Position numbers and translations under genes: made by a program. Of a stretch of 64,000 nucleotides of DNA, positions 1 to 9,030 are shown piece by piece. The number at the start of each line of letters is the position of its first letter. Position 1 is the first letter of the stretch. The DNA lies in assembly GCF_000758625.1 (NCBI RefSeq), contig NZ_CP009283.1, forward strand, positions 4,413,501 through 4,477,500. Direction: 5' to 3'. The notes under the pieces are model-generated. The model worked only from the letters and a program-made list of their open reading frames with translations. It was not told where the DNA came from and made no database searches. The DNA is from Paenibacillus sp. FSL R7-0273. Lineage in GTDB: Bacteria > Bacillota > Bacilli > Paenibacillales > Paenibacillaceae.

Positions 1-1001
1 CTTTCCGGGCTCCGCACTTCTTCGATTTGCTTTTCTTCAACCAGCTGCTCTTCGGCAATCAGTTGTTTGTTAGCCTTTTGACCCATACTGTAGGCCGCAT
101 ATGCCATAAGTCCTGCCAGCGGTAATGTGGACATTACCGTAATAGGAGTGAAGAATCCTAGAAAAGCGATCGTTACAGCTACAATATACAATAGCTTCGG
201 ATAAGACAGTAGCTGTCCAGTGAGATCCTCAGCCAGATTACCTTCAGATGCGGCGCGTGTAACAATCAGACCGGATGCTGTTGAAATGAGCAGTGCCGGA
301 ATCTGGCTGACCAGACCGTCCCCGATAGTCAGAACGGAATAGGTTGCAAGCGCCTCCTGAAACGAATCCCCGTGAACCGTCATCCCGATAATAAACCCCC
401 CGATGAGGTTAATAAAGAGGATGATGATACTGGCGATTGCGTCACCTTTTACGAATTTACTGGCACCGTCCATCGCCCCGAAGAAATCGGCTTCCCGCTC
501 TACATTACGGCGGCGTTCCCGGGCCTGCTGCTCATTAATCATTCCGGCATTCAAATCGGCATCGATACTCATCTGTTTACCGGGCATCGCATCCAGTGTA
601 AACCGGGCGCCTACCTCGGCAACGCGTTCGGAGCCTTTGGTAATTACAATAAACTGGACGACAACCAGAATCAGAAACACGATAAAACCGATCGCGATCT
701 GTCCCCTGGCAATCCAGGCACCGAATGTTGCTACAACCTCACCCGCATGACCTTCGGAAAGAATCAGCTTGGTGGTTGAGATATTCAGCGCAAGCCGGAA
801 CAAAGTCGTAATCAGTAATAATGAGGGGAAAATTGAGAATTGCAACGGATCCCTTGTATTCATTGCTACCAGAATTATTGTGAGTGCTATTGATATATTA
901 ACAATCAGTAATATATCCAGAAGCCATTCCGGGATGGGCAGAATCATCATAAGCACTATGCCGATAACGCCCAGCAGAACTGTTAGATCTTTACCTTTCA
1001 C
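1..1001 (-). CDS. flhA: Flagellar export gate protein FlhA (N-terminal part, cut by window edge)
   Basis: FlhA forms the nonameric ring of the flagellar type III export gate and couples proton flow to export. Only the first 333 residues are present; the C-terminal cytoplasmic domain lies beyond position 1. The start is GTG at 1001-999, preceded by a GGGGAGG-type ribosome site, giving MKGKDLTVLLGVIG. Several hydrophobic segments are visible, with the conserved cytoplasmic-loop stretch FPSLLLITTLFRLALN around residues 56-71. It lies 20 bp downstream of flhB as the last flagellar gene in view. The identification is firm; completeness cannot be judged. Confidence 0.95.
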   Translation of the reverse strand, partial: MKGKDLTVLLGVIGIVLMMILPIPEWLLDILLIVNISIALTIILVAMNTRDPLQFSIFPSLLLITTLFRLALNISTTKLILSEGHAGEVVATFGAWIARGQIAIGFIVFLILVVVQFIVITKGSERVAEVGARFTLDAMPGKQMSIDADLNAGMINEQQARERRRNVEREADFFGAMDGASKFVKGDAIASIIILFINLIGGFIIGMTVHGDSFQEALATYSVLTIGDGLVSQIPALLISTASGLIVTRAASEGNLAEDLTGQLLSYPKLLYIVAVTIAFLGFFTPITVMSTLPLAGLMAYAAYSMGQKANKQLIAEEQLVEEKQIEEVRSPE

Positions 1002-1021
1002 TGCCCTCTTCCTCCCCCGGC

Positions 1022-2116
1022 TTATCTCCTCTTGCCTTTAAGCTTATATACATAGGCCAGCACTTCGGCAACCGCCTGGAACAGGTCCTGGGGAACAACA
1101 TCCCCGATCTCTGCCCTTTGGAATAATGCCCGTGCCAGCGGCTTATTCTCGATAGTCATGACGCCGTGCTCCTTGGCCATTTCCCTGATGCGGAGCGCTA
1201 CATAATCCTGACCCTTGGCGACAATCTCAGGCGCTTCCATCTTGGAGCCGTCATATTTCAGGGCAACCGCAAAATGCGTAGGATTTGTAATAATAACATC
1301 CGCTTTCGGTACTTCCTGCATCATCCGCTGCATGGCCATCCGGCGCTGGCGTTCCCTTATCTTACCTTTTATAATAGGATCGCCTTCCATTTTTTTGTAT
1401 TCGTCCTTGATGTCCTGCTTGGACATCCGTAAGCTTTTTTCATGCTCATATTTCTGGTACATATAGTCGAAGACAGCCATTATGAACAGAGCAACTCCAA
1501 TTTTGATGCCTAAATTCATAGTCAGTTTCGCGGCAAAATTAAAAGTCCCTTCCGCATCAATACGTGACAGGGAGGCAAAGCTCTCCTTTTCACCCCATAG
1601 CGTGCTGTACACCAGGTAGGTAATAATCACAAGTTTAAAGATCGATTTAAGGAACTCTACAAAAGAACGCATAGAGAAGATATTTTTGAAGCCTTTGATC
1701 GGGTTGATTTTGCTGAATTTCGGGGTTATTCCTTCGCCTGTCGCCATAAATCCAACCTGGGCATAATTAGCAATTAATGCAAGCACAAAGGTAATACCAA
1801 GCAAAGGAGCAAGCAGAATTAAAATCTGCAGCCCATATTCGTTGAACATGCGTGCTACATTTTCCGCGGTTACATCCATTTCCATCCGGTTTTGAAAAAC
1901 ATCCAGAAACAGCGTAAGCACATGTTTTTTCATAAACCCGCCGAATATAGTCAGGCTGAGCACTGCAGCCAACAGCACAACCGCACCTGAGACCTCAGGG
2001 CTCTTGGCTATTTGTCCCTTTTTACGGGCATCCTGACGTTTCTTAGGGGTTGCCTTTTCCGTCTTGTCGCCCCCGAAAAGCTGAAGATCAAGCTTATAGC
2101 GCTTGATGTCTGGCAT
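1022..2116 (-). CDS. flhB: Flagellar export switch protein FlhB
   Basis: FlhB sits in the membrane beside the FliPQR gate and switches export from rod/hook to filament substrates through autocleavage. The 364-residue protein has the family length, a basic N-terminus rich in KKRQDARKKGQ, four hydrophobic segments, and a cytoplasmic domain carrying the autocleavage motif NPTH at about 278-281. The start is ATG. It lies 24 bp downstream of fliR. A free-standing homologue of its cleaved C-terminal fragment occurs elsewhere in this window (33386-33691). Confidence 0.97.
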   Translation of the reverse strand: MPDIKRYKLDLQLFGGDKTEKATPKKRQDARKKGQIAKSPEVSGAVVLLAAVLSLTIFGGFMKKHVLTLFLDVFQNRMEMDVTAENVARMFNEYGLQILILLAPLLGITFVLALIANYAQVGFMATGEGITPKFSKINPIKGFKNIFSMRSFVEFLKSIFKLVIITYLVYSTLWGEKESFASLSRIDAEGTFNFAAKLTMNLGIKIGVALFIMAVFDYMYQKYEHEKSLRMSKQDIKDEYKKMEGDPIIKGKIRERQRRMAMQRMMQEVPKADVIITNPTHFAVALKYDGSKMEAPEIVAKGQDYVALRIREMAKEHGVMTIENKPLARALFQRAEIGDVVPQDLFQAVAEVLAYVYKLKGKRR

Positions 2117-2140
2117 ATTCCTGTCACTCCCAACAATCAG

Positions 2141-2932
2141 CTAAGGACTATTGCCCAGAAGCTTTAGAAGGTTTTGCATTGACTCAAACATGATGTCGTA
2201 AAGGTTCTGAAACAAGAATGCGAGGCTTGGCATTAGAATCAGGAACAATGCTAGACCTACAATAATTTTAAGCGGAACTCCAATTACAAACACATTATAT
2301 TGCGGGGCGGTTCGTGCCAGGAAAGCCAAGCCGACATCTGTAAGAAACAATGCTGTGACTAACGGCGCAGACATTTGAAAAGCCAGCATAAACGATTGTG
2401 CAAAGCTTCGCACCAGAAAATCCGACAGGCTACCGTCTAACATTTTGACAAACAGGTTGTTATCGATAGGCACCCAGTTATAGCTGTAAATGATGGCATC
2501 AAGCAAATAGTGGTGACCATTCATAATGACAAACATGGTCAACGCTATCATAAATTTGAAGTTACCAAAAATCGGGGCTGAGGAACCTGTCATCGGATCT
2601 ATTACGTTAGCGATACCGAAGCCGATTTGAATATCAATAAATGAACCGGCCGCCTGAATCGTCATAAACATCAGATAACCGAGAAATCCCAGCAGCAGTC
2701 CGATTAACACTTCTCTGATAATAAGGATGATATAAGTCAGATCCTGTGGAACCGTGATACTAGTCCCGCCTGAGCTAAATACCACCATGGCAACAAAAAA
2801 AGACAATCCGATTTTGAACTGCATTGGCACGCTCCGTGAAGAAAACACCGGAACTACAACAAAAAAGGAGGTAATTCGACAAAAAATCAGCAGAAAGACA
2901 GGAAAACTTTGCAGCAGTGTCTCCATATCCAT
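2141..2932 (-). CDS. fliR: Flagellar export gate protein FliR
   Basis: FliR is one component of the FliP5Q4R1 export gate in the membrane. The protein has 263 residues with about six hydrophobic segments and the typical FliR opening LLQSFPVFLLIFCRITSFF. The start is ATG at 2932, 4 bp after the fliQ stop, so translation is probably coupled. Length and position between fliQ and flhB match the family. Confidence 0.96.
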   Translation of the reverse strand: MDMETLLQSFPVFLLIFCRITSFFVVVPVFSSRSVPMQFKIGLSFFVAMVVFSSGGTSITVPQDLTYIILIIREVLIGLLLGFLGYLMFMTIQAAGSFIDIQIGFGIANVIDPMTGSSAPIFGNFKFMIALTMFVIMNGHHYLLDAIIYSYNWVPIDNNLFVKMLDGSLSDFLVRSFAQSFMLAFQMSAPLVTALFLTDVGLAFLARTAPQYNVFVIGVPLKIIVGLALFLILMPSLAFLFQNLYDIMFESMQNLLKLLGNSP

Positions 2933-2936
2933 AACC

Positions 2937-3206
2937 CTAACCGATATACATATAAAGACTGCCCAAAATTTGACGGGTAAAATCTACGAGCTTAGTAATA
3001 ATCCAAGGCCCGAAAATCAGCAAGGCCATTAGTACAGCAACAATTTTTGGAACAAAGGCCAAGGTCTGCTCCTGAATCTGCGTTGTTGCCTGAAAGATAC
3101 TGACGATCAGTCCCACCACCAGACCAAGAATCAGCATGGGAGCACTTGTCTCAAGAATCAAATATACGGCTTGGCCTGCCAGACCGATGATAAACTCCGC
3201 ATTCAT
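2937..3206 (-). CDS. fliQ: Flagellar export gate protein FliQ
   Basis: FliQ is the small two-helix hairpin subunit of the export gate. The 89-residue protein has two hydrophobic segments (about 16-40 and 50-75) separated by the conserved QATTQIQEQTL stretch. The ATG follows an AGGAGG site. It lies 21 bp after fliP and just before fliR, the universal FliP-Q-R order. Confidence 0.96.
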   Translation of the reverse strand: MNAEFIIGLAGQAVYLILETSAPMLILGLVVGLIVSIFQATTQIQEQTLAFVPKIVAVLMALLIFGPWIITKLVDFTRQILGSLYMYIG

Positions 3207-3227
3207 CCCATACGCCTCCTCTTATTG

Positions 3228-3995
3228 TCAGGTGTTGAAACTAAGCAGCAGTGACTGAACGACCAGATACCAGCCGTCGACCAGTACGAAGAGCATTATT
3301 TTGAAGGGTAATGAGATCATGACCGGCGGAAGCATCATCATCCCCATAGCCATCAGAGTACTTGAAACTACAATATCAATAATCAAAAACGGGATAAAAA
3401 TCATGAACCCCATCATAAATGCCTTTTTCATTTCACCGATGGCAAACGCAGGCACCATAACGGTAAGCGGAATATCGCTGTAGGTTTCAGGCTTAACCGT
3501 AGCGTTGCTGCCCGTATAATTCATAAACAGCAGCAAATCCTTAGTGTTCGTCTGCTTAAACATAAATTCCTTCATCGGATCGGCAGCTTTGTCGAGCGCC
3601 TCGGATTGGGTAAGGGTCCCGTTCATATATGGCTGTAACGCCTGCTCATTCACCTGTGAAAGCGTAGGTGACATTATAAACAGGGTAAGAAACAGCGCCA
3701 ACCCCACCAGTACCTGGTTCGGAGGCATCTGCTGTGTCCCAAGAGAGGTTCTGACGAAGCCCAGCACAATAACTATTCTTGTAAAGCTGGTCATAAGGAC
3801 TAAAAAAGCCGGGGCGACACTCAAAACGGTCACAAGGAGCAAAATTGAGAGGGAACTGGTTCCCCCGCCGGCTGTACCGTCACCGTCTCCGACCTGAATG
3901 TTAATATTCGGAATAGGATCTGCGTGAATCGGATGTAAGAGCAGCATACTGAAAATACCGAGCAACAGAAAAGAAAGAATCAGCTTTTTGTTCAT
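3228..3995 (-). CDS. fliP: Flagellar export gate protein FliP
   Basis: FliP is the main subunit of the export gate pore. The protein has 255 residues, an N-terminal cleavable-type hydrophobic segment (residues 1-25), a short glycine-rich loop, and conserved FliP stretches such as [21 protein letters not shown] and [12 protein letters not shown] near the C-terminus. The ATG overlaps the fliO stop by 4 bp (ATGA), a sign of translational coupling. Confidence 0.97.
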   Translation of the reverse strand: MNKKLILSFLLLGIFSMLLLHPIHADPIPNINIQVGDGDGTAGGGTSSLSILLLVTVLSVAPAFLVLMTSFTRIVIVLGFVRTSLGTQQMPPNQVLVGLALFLTLFIMSPTLSQVNEQALQPYMNGTLTQSEALDKAADPMKEFMFKQTNTKDLLLFMNYTGSNATVKPETYSDIPLTVMVPAFAIGEMKKAFMMGFMIFIPFLIIDIVVSSTLMAMGMMMLPPVMISLPFKIMLFVLVDGWYLVVQSLLLSFNT

Positions 3996-4519
3996 AAGTT
4001 CCTCGACTCATCCTTAAGACTATCATCCCGGAGAAGCTCTTCCATTTTCTCTTTACGCTCAGGCGCCTGCGCAAGCTTGGATTGCAAGGTCTCATAAAAA
4101 GTGGATGTTTCATTTAGTTCGATTTCCTGTGAAGGTACTTCTCCGCGCATCTTCGCCTTCACCTTGGACAGGAGCGGCATGAGAAAATTGTTTTGCCCTG
4201 CCGCCTGATCCTCAAATCTTGATACTATAAGTGCTACTTCGGCGGGATCCGTGATTTTATCCAGAATGGTTATATTCTCACCGACCCCGATTAAGTAGAG
4301 ACTGCCGCCGATCTCCAGTATCTGCACCGACTTGTTAGGGCCCATGCCGGCCGCTCCAAGCGTCCGGATGGATTGCCCGCTCATTAAAGTCTGGTTGCGG
4401 CGACCGAGAAACCGGATCAGCAGCACAATAATTACAACAATGATGGCAAGCACAAAAATAACCTTAATTAAACTCAGCAGGGGATTGCTGTCTCCGAGCA
4501 TTCCGGAATTGGCTAGCAT
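3992..4519 (-). CDS. fliO: Flagellar biosynthesis protein FliO/FliZ
   Basis: FliO is a small bitopic protein that helps assemble the FliP ring. The 175-residue product has one N-terminal transmembrane helix (about 15-38, very rich in Ile and Val), then the typical FliO core with [24 protein letters not shown], and a charged cytoplasmic tail. The ribosome site before the ATG is weak. It lies between cheY and fliP and overlaps fliP by 4 bp. The identification rests on topology, the core motif and position; sequence conservation of this family is low. Confidence 0.9.
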   Translation of the reverse strand: MLANSGMLGDSNPLLSLIKVIFVLAIIVVIIVLLIRFLGRRNQTLMSGQSIRTLGAAGMGPNKSVQILEIGGSLYLIGVGENITILDKITDPAEVALIVSRFEDQAAGQNNFLMPLLSKVKAKMRGEVPSQEIELNETSTFYETLQSKLAQAPERKEKMEELLRDDSLKDESRNL

Positions 4520-4532
4520 GCCCTATTCCAGC

Positions 4533-4898
4533 CTATACGCCCAGCGTTTTGTTGATTGCTTCAACAACACGGTCTGCCTGGAAAGGCTTCACAATAAAGT
4601 CCTTCGCTCCGGCTTGAATGGCATCAATAACCATAGCCTGCTGACCCATGGCTGAGCACATGATGACTTTGGCGTTGGCATCCACTTTTTTAATTTCCTT
4701 CAGGGCGGCAATTCCGTCCATTTCAGGCATTGTAATGTCCATTGTAATCAGGTCAGGGCGCAGCTCTTTAAACTTCTCGATTGCCTGCGAACCGTCCTGC
4801 GCTTCTCCTACTACCTCAAATCCGTTTTTCGACAAAATGTCACGGATCATCATTCTCATAAATGCTGCATCGTCCACGATTAGAATTCGGTTAGCCAT
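4533..4898 (-). CDS. cheY: Chemotaxis response regulator CheY
   Basis: CheY is phosphorylated by CheA and then binds the flagellar switch to alter rotation. The 121-residue single receiver domain has the acidic pair at 9-10 (ILIVDDAAFMR), phospho-acceptor Asp in LITMDITMPEMDG, Thr/Ser in MCSAMGQ and Lys in IVKPF. I chose ATG at 4898 (MANRILIVDD), which has an AGGGAGG site, over an upstream in-frame GTG. It lies between fliY and fliO, the standard Bacillus position, so switch, phosphatase and signal protein are co-expressed. Confidence 0.97.
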   Translation of the reverse strand: MANRILIVDDAAFMRMMIRDILSKNGFEVVGEAQDGSQAIEKFKELRPDLITMDITMPEMDGIAALKEIKKVDANAKVIMCSAMGQQAMVIDAIQAGAKDFIVKPFQADRVVEAINKTLGV

Positions 4899-4924
4899 TT
4901 TAAAAAAATCCTCCCTAAGTATGT

Positions 4925-6253
4925 TTATTGTAATTTTTGGATTCGGTCCCACTGGCTGACGATATCCGTAACGCGAACCCCGAAGTTTTCGTCGATAACT
5001 ACGACTTCCCCTTTGGCGATCAGCTTGTTGTTAACCAGAATGTCCACAGGCTCACCAGCCAGCTTGTCCAGCTCGATAATCGAACCTTGTGACATTTCCA
5101 GAATATCTTTGATCTGCTTTTGGGTCCTTCCTAATTCTACGGTTACTCTCAGTGGTATGTCCATCAATAAATTTAAATTATTTTCATCCACATTGCCAAA
5201 AGCCCCTGTGTTCAGGTTAGCAAACTGTACAGGCTGCACATTTACGTTACGGTTTGGCGGCGGTGTCTGCGGAGGAGCCTGATCATATGGCATTCCCTGC
5301 GGCGGCATACCGTATTGCGGCATGCCATAAGGAGGCATGCCCGGCATACCGTAAGCGGGCATCCCTGCCGGAGGATAATAGTATCCTCCCTCCATACCCG
5401 GGTAAGGCGGCATTCCCTGCGGCGGATATTGTGGCGGGATTCCTCCCTGCGGAGGCGGAGCCTGCTGAGCCGGAGGTGCTTGCGGTGCCGGCTCAGCAGC
5501 AGGAGGTGCAGAGGCGGCTGGCGCCGGCGGCGCTTCCGTCCGCGCTGCTGCAGTCTCCTGCTCCGGCTGGCCGACATCGCCGAGCAGCATGGTTACCATA
5601 TCCTTGGCAAACTGCACAGGCAGGAGCTGCATAATCGTTGAATCAATCAGCTCTCCAATCTTTAGGCGGAAGGAGATTTGAATCAAGGTTTCATCATCGG
5701 GCAGACTGCCGACGCCTTCACCACTCGACATATTGAGAATATCAATACCCGGAGGGGAAATATTAACAAACCTGTTGAAAATGGTTGACATGGAGGTTGC
5801 AGAGGAACCCATCATCTGGTTCATAGCTTCCTGCACGGCGCTGATATGAATTTCGTTCAGCTCTTCATCCTTGGGTTCACCTTCTCCGCCAAGCATGAGG
5901 TCGGCGATAACCTGGGCGTCCCTGATTTTGATAACCAGTGAGTTGATTCCCTGGAACCCGTCCACATACTGAACATGTACGGCTACATGCGGTTTCGGGA
6001 AAGCCTCTTCAAACTCGCTGCGCGTAATAATCGATACCTTTGGAGTAGTGATATCAACCTTTTTGCCGAGCAGGGTAGAAAGCGCAGTTGCCGCACTGCC
6101 GAATGTAATATTACCGATTTCCCCTAAGGCATCCTGCTCAAACGGGGTCAGAAAATCATCTACTGTCTTGATCTGGGGTGCCAGAGAGCCTTCCGCAGAT
6201 TGTCTGAGAAGAGCATCGATTTCTTCCTGGGATAAATAATCTTTACTCGTCAA
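4925..6253 (-). CDS. fliY: Flagellar motor switch phosphatase FliY
   Basis: FliY is the Gram-positive C-ring protein that combines a CheC-type CheY-P phosphatase with a FliN-type SpoA domain. The N-terminus carries a CheY-P-binding-like motif LSQEEIDALL, shared with FliM. Residues about 40-200 are CheC-like (EIGNITFGSAATALS and a second EAMNQMMGSSAT repeat). A Pro/Gly/Met/Tyr-rich linker of about 110 residues follows, and the C-terminus is a SpoA domain (DIPLRVTVELGRTQKQIKDI). I prefer TTG at 6253 (TSKDYLSQEE), which has an upstream GGAG; an in-frame TTG at 6277 would add 8 residues. It overlaps the end of fliM. Confidence 0.95.
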   Translation of the reverse strand: MTSKDYLSQEEIDALLRQSAEGSLAPQIKTVDDFLTPFEQDALGEIGNITFGSAATALSTLLGKKVDITTPKVSIITRSEFEEAFPKPHVAVHVQYVDGFQGINSLVIKIRDAQVIADLMLGGEGEPKDEELNEIHISAVQEAMNQMMGSSATSMSTIFNRFVNISPPGIDILNMSSGEGVGSLPDDETLIQISFRLKIGELIDSTIMQLLPVQFAKDMVTMLLGDVGQPEQETAAARTEAPPAPAASAPPAAEPAPQAPPAQQAPPPQGGIPPQYPPQGMPPYPGMEGGYYYPPAGMPAYGMPGMPPYGMPQYGMPPQGMPYDQAPPQTPPPNRNVNVQPVQFANLNTGAFGNVDENNLNLLMDIPLRVTVELGRTQKQIKDILEMSQGSIIELDKLAGEPVDILVNNKLIAKGEVVVIDENFGVRVTDIVSQWDRIQKLQ

Positions 6254-7250
6254 ACTCTTCAACTCCTTCACTGACAATCTCGTCTATTTGTACAGCCACA
6301 CGATCCTTTATCATCCCGGGGCTTCCGATAAATTTCAGCCTGTCCCCTACTTTAATGGACAAGCCTGCGTCCACCGTTTTGTTCAGAGAGATAACGTCGC
6401 CGACACTAAGCCCGAGAAATTCAGCAATGGATAACCTCGATTCGCCTAGCTCTGCTACAATTGGCAGCTGTGCCATGTTAACTCTCGACCTTATCGCCTC
6501 TAATTCAACTTCATCCCTGACCTTCTTCTCTGATACAAACCATTGATGGACAGAAAGCCTTGACATGATCGGCTCCAGAACAACGTGCGGGATACAGAGG
6601 TTGATCATCCCGGTGGTATCCCCGATTTTGGTGCTCAGGGATATCAGGGCGATCGTTTCATTCGGCGACACGATCTGCATAAATTGCGGATTGGTCTCGA
6701 GCCCCTCCATCCTTGGACTAATGTCAAGGACCGTTTTCCAGGCCTCCTGCAGACTCTCAAAGCATCTGCTGAAGATTCTTTCCATAATGGTTGTTTCGAT
6801 TTCGGTCAATGCAGTAATTTTGGTAGGAGCTGTGCCGAACCCGCCAAGCATTCTGTCCAGCATTGCAAACGCAATATTCGGATGCACTTCCATAACCATG
6901 CGGCCTTCCAGCGGCTCCGCCTCGAAAATGTTCAGAATCGTCATCTTGGGTATGGAGCGGATAAACTCATCATAAGGGAGCTGCTCTACTTGAACGACAT
7001 TGATCTGTACGAAGGTGCGTAATTGGGCCGAAAAATAGGTTGTAAGATAGCGGGCGAAATTGTCATGGATACGTGTAAGGCTGCGGATATGATCCTTCGA
7101 AAAGCGTACAGCCCGTTTGAAATCGTAAGAGCGGATTCTTTTCTGGGTTTCTTCTTTTTTGAGCTCGTCAGCATCCATTTCACCGGAAGATAGTGCGGCA
7201 AGCAGAGCATCAATTTCGTTTTGTGATAGTACATCAACCAATTTATTCAC
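6243..7250 (-). CDS. fliM: Flagellar motor switch protein FliM
   Basis: FliM is the central C-ring protein; CheY-P binds its N-terminus. The 335-residue protein has the N-terminal CheY-binding motif VLSQNEIDALL, a CheC-like middle domain, and a C-terminal SpoA domain ending with KFIGSPGMIKDRVAVQID. The start is GTG at 7250 with a GGGGGG-rich upstream stretch and gives MNKLVDVLSQNE. It lies 30 bp after fliL and overlaps fliY. Confidence 0.97.
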   Translation of the reverse strand: MNKLVDVLSQNEIDALLAALSSGEMDADELKKEETQKRIRSYDFKRAVRFSKDHIRSLTRIHDNFARYLTTYFSAQLRTFVQINVVQVEQLPYDEFIRSIPKMTILNIFEAEPLEGRMVMEVHPNIAFAMLDRMLGGFGTAPTKITALTEIETTIMERIFSRCFESLQEAWKTVLDISPRMEGLETNPQFMQIVSPNETIALISLSTKIGDTTGMINLCIPHVVLEPIMSRLSVHQWFVSEKKVRDEVELEAIRSRVNMAQLPIVAELGESRLSIAEFLGLSVGDVISLNKTVDAGLSIKVGDRLKFIGSPGMIKDRVAVQIDEIVSEGVEEFDE

Positions 7251-7280
7251 CCCCCTATCAAGGAATTATCCTGTCAGCAG

Positions 7281-7748
7281 CTAAATGGAAGTCATGATGA
7301 AGTTGGTCACTTCAACCTGGGTCAGCTTGCCTTCAGTTAAGGTCTTGTTAATCAGATTTACCAGTTTGCTGCTCAGCTGATCCTTGCCGTTCGCCCCGTT
7401 CAGCTCCTCGGGCTTCGTATCGGCAAGCGTTTTGATCAGCAGCGGTTTGATCTTGAGGTCCTTGATCTTTTCAAAGTCTTCCTTGGCCTTAACGGTATTC
7501 AGCTGAAATGCAAAATTTATTAGAACGATATAATCGGGGTCGGCAAGATTGGTTTTGATGTCTGTAATTTCAGTTGACAGCTCAACGATTTCGTCAGCGC
7601 TCAATCTCTCAACCTCCATATTCTGAACGGCTGCATTTACATCATTGACATCACTCGGAAATATCCTATCCATCAATAAAAATGCGGCAACCACAATAAG
7701 CGTAATCGCCAGTAAAATCGTAATGAGCCATGGCAGCATCTTTTTCAT
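7281..7748 (-). CDS. fliL: Flagellar basal body-associated protein FliL
   Basis: FliL is a bitopic membrane protein that surrounds stator units and supports torque. The 155-residue protein has one N-terminal transmembrane helix (about 5-28) and a periplasm-facing FliL domain containing DPDYIVLINFAFQLNT. Its ATG overlaps the flbD stop by 4 bp. Position between flbD and fliM matches Bacillus. Confidence 0.93.
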   Translation of the reverse strand: MKKMLPWLITILLAITLIVVAAFLLMDRIFPSDVNDVNAAVQNMEVERLSADEIVELSTEITDIKTNLADPDYIVLINFAFQLNTVKAKEDFEKIKDLKIKPLLIKTLADTKPEELNGANGKDQLSSKLVNLINKTLTEGKLTQVEVTNFIMTSI

Positions 7749-7969
7749 GAAAGCTCCTCCATTGATTGGACTTTAATGGTGGCAGCATATGTGCCTATGT
7801 CCCTGTTATAATCCCTAATCTTCGTTATTACCTCTTCTGCCTTCTCAAGCACAATCAATCTTTTGCCTGTTACAAGTGTGATATACGTATCAGGGCTTTC
7901 TTCTACCATTTCCACGAGCAGCGCATTAAGCCACATAGGCGCCCCGTTCAATCTTGTTACCGAAATCAT
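7745..7969 (-). CDS. flbD: FlbD family flagellar protein
   Basis: FlbD-type proteins are short conserved proteins of Gram-positive fla operons with unknown biochemical function. The product has 74 residues with the family core MISVTRLNGAPMWLNALLVE and PDTYITLVTGKRLIV. An AGGAGG site lies 6 nt before the ATG. It is coupled to fliL. A hairpin-plus-T-run terminator-like structure lies about 24 bp upstream of its start. This is not the Caulobacter response regulator of the same name. Confidence 0.92.
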   Translation of the reverse strand: MISVTRLNGAPMWLNALLVEMVEESPDTYITLVTGKRLIVLEKAEEVITKIRDYNRDIGTYAATIKVQSMEELS

Positions 7970-7984
7970 AACAGGCCTCCTAAC

Positions 7985-8011
7985 AAAAAATAGGGGGAGG
8001 ATTTCTCCCCC
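7985..8011 (-). terminator. Terminator-like hairpin inside the fla operon
   Basis: On the minus strand GGGGGAG, a five-base loop and CTCCCCC are followed by TATTTTTTG, which fits an intrinsic terminator. It lies after flgG/E and only about 24 bp before the flbD start, leaving no room for a new promoter downstream of it. Genes from flbD onward would depend on readthrough, so it may set an early/late expression step. Confidence 0.7.
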
Positions 8012-8089
8012 ACGACGGTTTAATAACAGTTACGCCAGAAGGCGAAACGTTACTATTATACAGCAAGTTTACGAGGAAGGCTAAAAGAA

Positions 8090-8908
8090 TTATCGTTTCA
8101 GATTTACAACTTCCTGAAGAACTTCATCGGAGGTAGTAATGATCCGGGAATTTGCCTGGAACCCGCGCTGGGTAACGATCATCTCTGTAAATTCACCGGT
8201 CAGATCGACATTGGACATTTCCAGTTGGCCTGCAACGATTGAACCTGTTCCAACCTCGGCGTCATTGGCGGTGGTCGGAACAAGCTCGCCTTCCGCATTA
8301 GCGTTAAGTGTCATCCGAAACAGGTTACCGCCGATTTTTTCCAGACCTTGCGGGTTGCTTACTTTTGCTACACCAATCTGCACACCGGCTTCCGTCGTAC
8401 CGTCAGCCATTGTCTGCACAATGGTGCCGTCACTTGATATTGAGAAGGCCGTTACATCCTCACCAAGCTGAATTGCTTCACTGTCAGAACTCAGGACGTG
8501 CATACCGTCAGAGGTAATCAGGTTACGGTTAGCATCTACATGGAAGTCACCGGCACGGGTCAGAAACGGAGTTTCCTGATCATCGGATAGCCGGACCAGG
8601 AAGAAGCCGTCCCCGTCGATCCGCAGATCGGTAGGATTGTTAGTAGTCATCGCACTGCCTGCCAGATGTAGAGTATCAACAGAGCCAATACTTACACCAA
8701 GTCCGATCTGTTTGGCATTCACTCCGCCTTGGCCGCCATCTACCGGCGCTGAAACACCGGAGATGGTCTGGCTCATAATATCCTTGAACATAACCCGTCC
8801 CGATTTAAAGCCGATTGTATTCACGTTGGCAATGTTGTTACCGATAACATCCAGCTTTGTCTGAAATCCGCGCATACCCGAAACACCTGAATACATAGAT
8901 CTTAACAT
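8090..8908 (-). CDS. flgG: Flagellar hook / distal rod protein (FlgE/FlgG family)
   Basis: This is an axial protein of the flagellar rod or hook. The 272-residue product has the N-terminal rod-protein motif (MYSGVSGMRGFQTKLDVIGNNIANVNTIGFK), the middle LRIDGDGFFLVR stretch and the C-terminal VDLTGEFTEMIVTQRGFQANSR motif. In Bacillus subtilis the gene at this position (after flgD, before flbD) encodes the hook protein, although automatic annotation often names it FlgG. The start ATG follows a GGGGG site. Function as hook subunit is inferred from position; family is certain. Confidence 0.92.
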   Translation of the reverse strand: MLRSMYSGVSGMRGFQTKLDVIGNNIANVNTIGFKSGRVMFKDIMSQTISGVSAPVDGGQGGVNAKQIGLGVSIGSVDTLHLAGSAMTTNNPTDLRIDGDGFFLVRLSDDQETPFLTRAGDFHVDANRNLITSDGMHVLSSDSEAIQLGEDVTAFSISSDGTIVQTMADGTTEAGVQIGVAKVSNPQGLEKIGGNLFRMTLNANAEGELVPTTANDAEVGTGSIVAGQLEMSNVDLTGEFTEMIVTQRGFQANSRIITTSDEVLQEVVNLKR

Positions 8909-8930
8909 TGATTATTGTCCCCCTAGATTG

Positions 8931-8946
8931 AGAGTCAGCTGACTCT
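8931..8946. repeat. Perfect 16-nt palindrome upstream of flgG/E
   Basis: AGAGTCAGCTGACTCT is a perfect inverted repeat located 23 nt before the hook/rod gene start inside the operon. It could be a protein-binding site or an RNA hairpin affecting translation; nothing decides between these. Confidence 0.5.
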
Positions 8947-9030
8947 TTATAAATGTTGTATAGATACATTCTGACATGGCCGCGTCAGTCGGTCGGCGGC
9001 CATTCCGGCTCTCCGGTTAGGACCGGCCGG

